64,000 nucleotides of DNA, from NCBI GenBank assembly GCA_019925095.2, contig CM034414.1:1466001-1530000 (forward strand), written 5' to 3'. Numbering within the stretch: the stretch's first letter is position 1; each line of letters opens with the position of its first letter. Below are positions 61,462 through 64,000 of the stretch, piece by piece. The notes beneath the pieces are model-generated. The model saw only the letters and a program-made list of their open reading frames with translations. It made no database searches and had not been told where the DNA came from. Made by a program: the position numbers and the translations under genes. The DNA comes from Dendrolimus kikuchii (taxonomy: Eukaryota; Arthropoda; Insecta; Lepidoptera; Lasiocampidae).

Positions 61462-62479
61462 GTATATATTATTGTTATAAATAGGAATGACATCTTAAAG
61501 CCAAAGAAACGATAATTGAATGCTTAAATATTTGAAAGCATTTAAGTCCACCAAAGTTATAATCGAGTTTAATATCTGACTCGCTATTCGACTGAACGAG
61601 ATGTTTTCCGATTGTATTTGACTCGAAGACATACTTGAGGACGTCGAGTCGTAAACAATACTAATAAGTCTCGTCGTTGTATGGTCGATTTCATTTCAAT
61701 GCATGAGTTGGTCTTCACAACAATCGACTACTACTGAAAATAATTGAGTCATCAAGAGGTTTGAACAATGAAAACAATCGATTTAAAGTCGAATGCTTGC
61801 TCTTAAAATAGTACGCGAGATATGGGTCTATATATGCAAAAACATAGTACTCAGTAGCCCTTAAGACGCCTAATGGACTCTTCAGGTGATCAGAGGCCTG
61901 GTTTCTACTTCAGACAAGGGATGAGTATGGCGATCTAGTGAGGTAACGTATCCAGTTTATATATAAATAATTTAAAAAACCAATTTAAAAAAATGTGTGT
62001 GTCCATCTCACTCGCAGAAACTTCAGGGAATATACAGGCGAACATAATTATGTCTGCAGCGCTTAGTAGACAGATGTGAACTTCACACACAAATTTTCGC
62101 ATTTCTACTCTATTATAGACGTCTTTATTCTTAGGTATTTTAATCCTTATTTGTAATAATTCAATCCAAATTCGAATTTAAATCACTAGCATAAAGTTCA
62201 ACATTCAATGCACTGCAGTTATGCACAATTTCCTTTGGTCTACGTATATAAGAATATCTGCCTTAAGTATATACAGATAGAGCTGAAATTAATTTGAAAT
62301 CTATTAAGTTTTATTTAAAGTGAAAATTAATGCTAACAAATAAAGAGAAATGTGTTTTATTACGAATTAAATAAGGTTGAATTTCGTTTCATGGAGTTTA
62401 ACCTCAACGATTCTAAAGAAGTTTCACTTCAAAAAGATAAAGTATTTTGTCTCTTTCTCTTTTTACTGTCCAGGCTGTG
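61462..62479. other. No gene recognised
   Basis: AT-rich; no ORF longer than ~60 codons and no repeat shared with the rest of the window. Confidence 0.4.
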
Positions 62480-62836
62480 TGTATCTCAAATAAGCTACCT
62501 ATTGCTATAAGACTGGCCAAATTCTTACAATGCTTTAAAAATCAGGTTCAGAAGCATTACTTTGCTATTGCGTATAGTAATTCCTAATCTGTTATATAAT
62601 TATATTTGTCAGTATATTGTCATATGTATATATAGGTGTGTATACGTATACGTACGTGTATATACATATGTACATATAGTTTGATTGTTTTTGTGTTTAT
62701 ATACACTGTATATCTAAAAATCTATTATTCCCTGACCAGGGTTGCCTGGAATAGATCGCTTTTAAGTGATAAGACCGCCCGTTGTTAAGTATAACTTATT
62801 TCTACTTCTGTTTGGTGTAAAATAAAGAGTTACCTT
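62480..62836 (+). pseudogene. Family Y LINE C-terminal fragment and 3' UTR
   Basis: Reads KLPIAIRLAKFLQCFKNQVQ then KHYFAIA, followed by a 3' UTR ggttgcctggaatagatcgc and aataaagagttaccttacct. Links the Y 3' UTR seen at 22870 and 24120 to a LINE ORF. Microsatellite-like TA/CG steps at 62620-62690. Confidence 0.55.
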
Positions 62837-63404
62837 ACCTTACCTCTGTCAGGGAAAGGGAGAAAAAAATATACATATGTTTGTCAGTTGATTAAAACTC
62901 TCTAGTGTATGAATTGCAGTGTAGGTCCTAACAAGTATTAACCTTTGGTTTAAAAGAATTTAGATAATAAAATGTAATAAACAGGAAAAAACATAAACAA
63001 AAATGTAGCATATCTAGGTTTAAGAAAGAAGAATATATATTAGAACATAAGGACCCGATGTAATAGAAGTAAGAATAAAAAAGAAAAAGATAATAAAAAG
63101 CATAAAAGGAACGAATAAAAATAATAACAAGAAAAAATAAGTAGAAAAATAAAATATACATAAAGCCGGATAAACTTGTCCGTCCGGTGGAAGGAGAAAA
63201 AAAACCTCTGGTTGAAAAGCAATAGTGAAACCCGGCCGGCTCAGGTGTGCACTAATGCCGTTTGAGTGACTCGTCCTTTCCTTGTAAACTCTACTCCAGC
63301 CTATTACGGTGTTATGTTATGAAACACTTTATTATATTTTAAACACCGAGTATATAAACCTTAGAGTATGGTATATTCAGTACTTCTATAATAATCTATA
63401 TATT
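62837..63404. other. No gene recognised
   Basis: A-rich plus strand (62930-63150) giving hydrophobic antisense ORFs of low complexity. Confidence 0.4.
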
Positions 63405-63670
63405 CATACGTGAAGCAAAAACTTTGTAGAGAGAAGCAGAAGGTGATGTCAAGAGCCTTAAGAACAGACGAGCGTGCATGACAAGAGCTATGAATGTCAA
63501 AGAAGCAAGTGAGGTGTGTAAGAATAAGCCTGAATGGCACTCTGTTGTTCGCGTCTACCCCGCAAGGGAACTGGCGTGAAGTTATGTATGTATATATGTA
63601 AAAACTTTGTATCCCTTTTTGCGAAAATTGCGCGGATGTAGGAGTATGAAATTTCGCACACTTATCTTAA
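63405..63670 (-). repeat. Family H copy 4, split by LINE-A
   Basis: acgtgaagcaaaaactttgt at the left, resuming tatcccttttttgcg after copy 23; then gagtatgaaatttcgcacac. Confidence 0.6.
63429..63599 (+). mobile_element. LINE-A copy 23
   Basis: TSD aaaaactttgta at 63417-63428 and 63600-63611, inside family H. 5'-truncated near agcagaaggtgatg. Confidence 0.9.
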
Positions 63671-63689
63671 TATATATAATTACTTGACC

Positions 63690-63815
63690 GATTTTAATCA
63701 AATTTGCACACCGTGTGCAGTTTGATCAGACTTAAAAGATAGGATAGCTTACATTTGGACCTGGTAGGTGGCGCTGGAATCGGGTTCTAAATTTTATTTC
63801 TTCAGGGCAGAACAA
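63690..63815 (+). mobile_element. Family G copy 5
   Basis: acatttggacctggtaggtg, gcgctggaatcgggttcta and cagggcagaacaacgt; the 3' end is degraded. Confidence 0.5.
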
Positions 63816-63894
63816 CGTTTTATATAGAGGAGTGTAGAATGCTAATATTTTTTTAAAATTATACATAAAAAATACATTAAATCAATAAAAAAAA

Positions 63895-64000
63895 CTTTTT
63901 TATTTTTTTTATTGCTGGAGTTCAGCAGACAAGCAGACGGCCCACTTGATGGAAAGCGGTTACCATCGCCTATAGACATTTGCAACACCAAAGGTGCTAC
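63895..64000 (-). mobile_element. Family B copy 14, cut by window end
   Basis: Poly-T then ttattgctggagttcagcag; continues to the right edge at caaaggtgctac. Confidence 0.78.

Noticed and set aside
62928..63222. Hydrophobic minus-strand ORFs (possible membrane protein)
   Set aside because: Translation of an A-rich low-complexity strand; Phe/Tyr-rich by composition.

Overview
The window looks like AT-rich, transposon-saturated nuclear DNA of a moth or butterfly (Lepidoptera). The evidence is the combination of tRNA-derived SINEs, R1-like and RTE-like LINEs, Helitron-like elements ending in CTAG, mariner elements, and one spliced insect-type gene. The species cannot be named from the sequence. 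No rRNA, genuine tRNA gene or CRISPR array was found.

The only convincing host gene is on the minus strand, from 12174 leftwards to 1005. Seven exons bounded by GT..AG splice sites encode a signal peptide, a small Cys-rich module and CUB-type beta-sandwich sequence. The 3' end lies beyond the left edge. Its introns (126 bp to 5.9 kb) are filled with mobile DNA, including an inverted-repeat element carrying about 6.5 units of a 162-bp tandem repeat that keeps one reading frame open.

From 12.3 to 64 kb nearly everything recognisable is mobile DNA. I use family labels throughout. LINE-A: 23 5'-truncated copies of one non-LTR element ending in (ATGT)n. B: about 310-bp retroposon ending in AATAAAA. 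SINE-C and SINE-D: tRNA-derived. E, F, G, Z: Helitron-like. H, I, N, S: dispersed repeats of unclear class. J: hairpin retroposon. K: mariner. L, O, R, T: elements with terminal inverted repeats. P: 318-bp retroposon. U, V, W: R1-like LINE copies. X, Y, and CR1/jockey-like: other LINE 3' fragments. A large R1-like reverse transcriptase ORF (33.2-34.8 kb) is the longest ORF. A 3.4-kb decayed Tc1/mariner-like element (37.4-40.8 kb) is nested in a Helitron-like repeat. An 18-unit, 44-bp minisatellite lies at 59.2-59.95 kb.

Many insertions carry exact target-site duplications (TSDs) that I read directly. This lets the nesting order be reconstructed: mariner in L; R1-like in B, in R and in MITE T; RTE in Helitron; LINE-A in F, H and R; hAT MITE in SINE-C. 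These elements do not form a pathway. The window is mainly a record of layered transposition around one secreted-protein gene. Positions were counted by eye, so element edges without a TSD may be off by several bases.
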